The notes under the pieces: model-generated
What the model was told of the DNA's origin: nothing
Database searches by the model: none
The model's input: only the letters and a program-made list of their open reading frames with translations
Made by a program: the position numbers and the translations under genes
In this document: positions 62,457-64,000 of the stretch, in pieces
Layout: each line of letters starts with the position of its first letter
Position numbering within the stretch: the stretch's first letter is position 1
Assembly (NCBI GenBank): GCA_963800275.1
Contig: CAWDAI010000001.1
Location: 310,001-374,000 of the forward strand
Direction of reading: 5' to 3'
Length of the DNA: 64,000 nucleotides
Source of the DNA: JAFMJV01 sp963800275
GTDB lineage: Bacteria > Chloroflexota > Limnocylindria > Limnocylindrales > CSP1-4

Positions 62457-63263
62457 ATGTCCCAGACCACCCGCTTCCCGTCCCACCTGCTCAGCCGTGC
62501 CGCGATCGCAGCGGCGACCCTGCTCCTGGCCGTGCCCTCGGCGGGTGTCCTGGCGCAGGACGCCGCGGAGCCCGAGCTGACCTGGGCCCCCCTGGTCACC
62601 CCACCTCCGATCGTCGCTCCCCCCGCCATGTCGGCCACCGAGCAGGTCGATGGCTACAGCATGGGAGACCCGGCCGCACCGGTGGTCGTGGAGGTGTGGG
62701 AAGACTTCCAGTGTCCCTTCTGCCATCGCTTCACCTACGAGGTGGAGCCGCTGATCGTGGAGCAGTACGTCAAGCCGGGTGATGCCCGCCTCGTCTACCG
62801 CACCCTCGCCTTCCTGGGTGACGAGTCGCAGTGGGCCGCGGTGGCCGCCGACCTGGCCGCTGAGCAGAACATGTTCTGGCGCTTCCATGATTACCTCTGG
62901 GCCAACTACGGCGGCGAGAACAACGGCGCCTTCCACCTCGACCGCCTGCTGCAGATGGGCGAGGCCGCAGGCCTGGACATGGATGCCTTCAGATCCGGGC
63001 TCGTGCTGGACAAGGCACGAGAACGCTTCGCCCGGATCGAGGCCGACAGCGCCGTCGATGCCTACGCCCTGGGTATCTCCGGCACGCCCACGGTGGTGGT
63101 CAACGGCGTGCGCCTCGAGTCACCCGATTTCGGGTCGATCGCGGACGCCATCGACATCGAGCTGGCCAAGGCCGCGACCGCCTCGACCGCCGCGGGGAGC
63201 GGCGAAAGCCCGGCACCGTCAGCGTCTGCCGCGCCGGACGAAGGTCCCGCCGGGGACGAATAG
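62457..63263 (+). CDS. secreted DsbA-like thioredoxin-fold protein
   Basis: A thiol-disulfide oxidoreductase of the DsbA/BdbD type. It has a signal peptide (about 1-34), the active site FQCPFCH with Cys86 and Cys89, and the cis-Pro loop SGTPTVVVNG near 205. The central helical insert includes FWRFHDYLWANY. It probably keeps Sco, PCuAC or CuA cysteines in the right redox state, given its neighbours. ATG 62457 is used because it starts the signal peptide. Length 268, with a Ser/Ala/Pro-rich tail. Confidence 0.9.
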   Translation: MSQTTRFPSHLLSRAAIAAATLLLAVPSAGVLAQDAAEPELTWAPLVTPPPIVAPPAMSATEQVDGYSMGDPAAPVVVEVWEDFQCPFCHRFTYEVEPLIVEQYVKPGDARLVYRTLAFLGDESQWAAVAADLAAEQNMFWRFHDYLWANYGGENNGAFHLDRLLQMGEAAGLDMDAFRSGLVLDKARERFARIEADSAVDAYALGISGTPTVVVNGVRLESPDFGSIADAIDIELAKAATASTAAGSGESPAPSASAAPDEGPAGDE

Positions 63264-63289
63264 CCCGGGCCATCTTCTTGGACCGGGTT
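63262..63289 (+). terminator. hairpin at the end of the Sco-PCuAC-DsbA set
   Basis: AGCCCGGGCC (63262-63271) can pair with GGACCGGGTT (63280-63289), with one mismatch and one G-U pair, around an eight-base loop. It begins inside the stop codon of the DsbA-like gene. No T-run follows. Confidence 0.4.
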
Positions 63290-63337
63290 GCCCGCGCTAG
63301 GATGACGTGGTCCGGGCTGTCGCAGGGAGAGCCATTC

Positions 63338-64000
63338 ATGTCCGATCAACAGACGACTGGCGGATCAGCGCCTGCCCCCGCGGTCGGTGGCGACGGCGGG
63401 GCTTCGACGACCGCGCGGGCGCGCAGCGTGGCCGAGGACTTCGTCGACCGCGGAGCCCCCTGGAGCCCGAAGACCTCCTGGTCCATCGTGCTCATCGAGG
63501 GCATCGTCGTCGCGATCGTGGGCCTGCTCTTCATCTTCAAGCCGCTCGGCGGCTCGAGCACGACCCTGCAGCTGGTCGGCTTCGTCCTGCTCGGCGGCTC
63601 GCTCGTGACCATCTTCCAGCTGTGGCGGAAGGCGTATCGCCCGGACCTGGAGCTGCTGGCTTCCTTCCGGGCAGGGTCCGGCGTGACCGTGGGCGCCGTG
63701 GTCATCGTGGCGACCTTCCTGACCGACGTGACCGAGGCGGTCACCGCGGCCCTGGCAGTCGTGGTCGGCATCGGCTTCGTCGTGTTCGGCCTGGCCGGGA
63801 TCGCCAGCAGCCTGATCCGGCGCGAGGTCCACGCGCCCTTGCCGGTGGCCTCGCTCGTGCTGGACTCGGTACTGGGTCTGGCCGGATTGCTCCTGGTCTT
63901 CGCGGGCGCCGCCGGCAGCGACACCGTGGACGGGCTCTTCAACCTGCAGGGCGTGCTGCTCATCGCGACGGGCCTGGCCCTCGCCGGCTACGCCTACATG
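63338..64000 (+). CDS. multi-helix membrane protein (HdeD/DUF308-like), runs off the window
   Basis: The open frame starts at ATG 63338 (MSDQQTTGGSAPAPAVGG) and is still open at 64000, so the C terminus is missing. After a 45-residue soluble start come about six helices: SIVLIEGIVVAIVGLLFIF, LQLVGFVLLGGSLVTIF, VGAVVIVATFLTDVT, ALAVVVGIGFVVFGLAG, LVLDSVLGLAGLLLVFAGA and GVLLIATGLALAGYAYM. Paired helices of this kind are typical of the HdeD/DUF308 group. Function unknown. Confidence 0.6.
   Translation, partial: MSDQQTTGGSAPAPAVGGDGGASTTARARSVAEDFVDRGAPWSPKTSWSIVLIEGIVVAIVGLLFIFKPLGGSSTTLQLVGFVLLGGSLVTIFQLWRKAYRPDLELLASFRAGSGVTVGAVVIVATFLTDVTEAVTAALAVVVGIGFVVFGLAGIASSLIRREVHAPLPVASLVLDSVLGLAGLLLVFAGAAGSDTVDGLFNLQGVLLIATGLALAGYAYM

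Overview
The window is about 68% G+C by eye, has no plasmid, phage or CRISPR signature, and carries one tRNA-Gln. Its proteins read like a free-living, oxygen-respiring, sugar-using heterotroph. GTG and TTG starts are common, ATGA/GTGA stop-start overlaps are frequent, and many secreted proteins carry Pro/Thr/Ser-rich tails. My best guess is an uncultivated Chloroflexota lineage of the Limnocylindria type. This rests on gene style only, and other high-GC phyla are possible.

Layout. (1) 1-5.6 kb is a one-carbon module: a methyl-H4F:corrinoid methyltransferase, a frameshifted folD, fhs, a URO-D-fold methyltransferase with an intact H-x-C...C zinc motif, and a corrinoid-binding protein. A RACo-type corrinoid activator lies 16 kb away (21.2-22.9 kb). 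Together they could move a methyl group from an unknown methyl donor through cobalamin to H4F and on to formate plus ATP. (2) 5.8-7.6 kb encodes a membrane-anchored sulfatase-fold protein. (3) 7.7-12.2 kb is a DeoR regulator followed by a fused alpha-beta E1 and an E2 of a 2-oxoacid/acetoin dehydrogenase, with no E3. (4) 12.3-13.6 kb is a decayed IS1380 transposase. (5) 13.8-20.3 kb (minus strand) is a pentose operon: FGGY kinase, GH51 arabinofuranosidase and a sugar ABC importer, with several single-base frameshifts. (6) 20.4-28.3 kb holds an SDR, the RACo protein, tRNA-Gln, an ECF sigma factor with a membrane partner carrying dockerin-like repeats, and a large FG-GAP surface protein. (7) 28.4-33.7 kb is a disturbed zone: an IS630 element, two small stress-type genes, a chimeric LacI/binding-protein remnant, a broken oxidoreductase facing a broken TetR across two clean palindromes, and a frameshifted cupin. 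(8) 33.8-42.3 kb holds an RNA helicase, a MarR regulator, a secreted trypsin-like protease, a beta-propeller protein, a ROK kinase and a P1B ATPase fused to a hemerythrin domain. (9) 42.3-51.4 kb is a second sugar locus: Gfo/Idh oxidoreductase, ABC importer, a zinc-motif-less URO-D-like protein, GH31 and a LacI regulator, with a promoter and operator in the divergent gap. (10) 51.6-64 kb holds a DUF1269-like protein, tryptophanase, a secreted protein, an M23 peptidase, AzlCD, a zinc/manganese ABC importer, and a Sco1/PCuAC/DsbA-like copper and thiol set for cytochrome oxidase assembly. A 23-bp palindrome sits between the last two.

Gene integrity is uneven. Long stretches (18.8-28.3, 33.8-42.3 and 43.7-64 kb) read cleanly. 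Frameshifts concentrate at about 1.35, 12.3-17.9, 29.4-33.5 and 43.06 kb. Where conserved protein sequence lets the indel be placed, most are single extra bases, so some may be assembly errors and not true pseudogenes.
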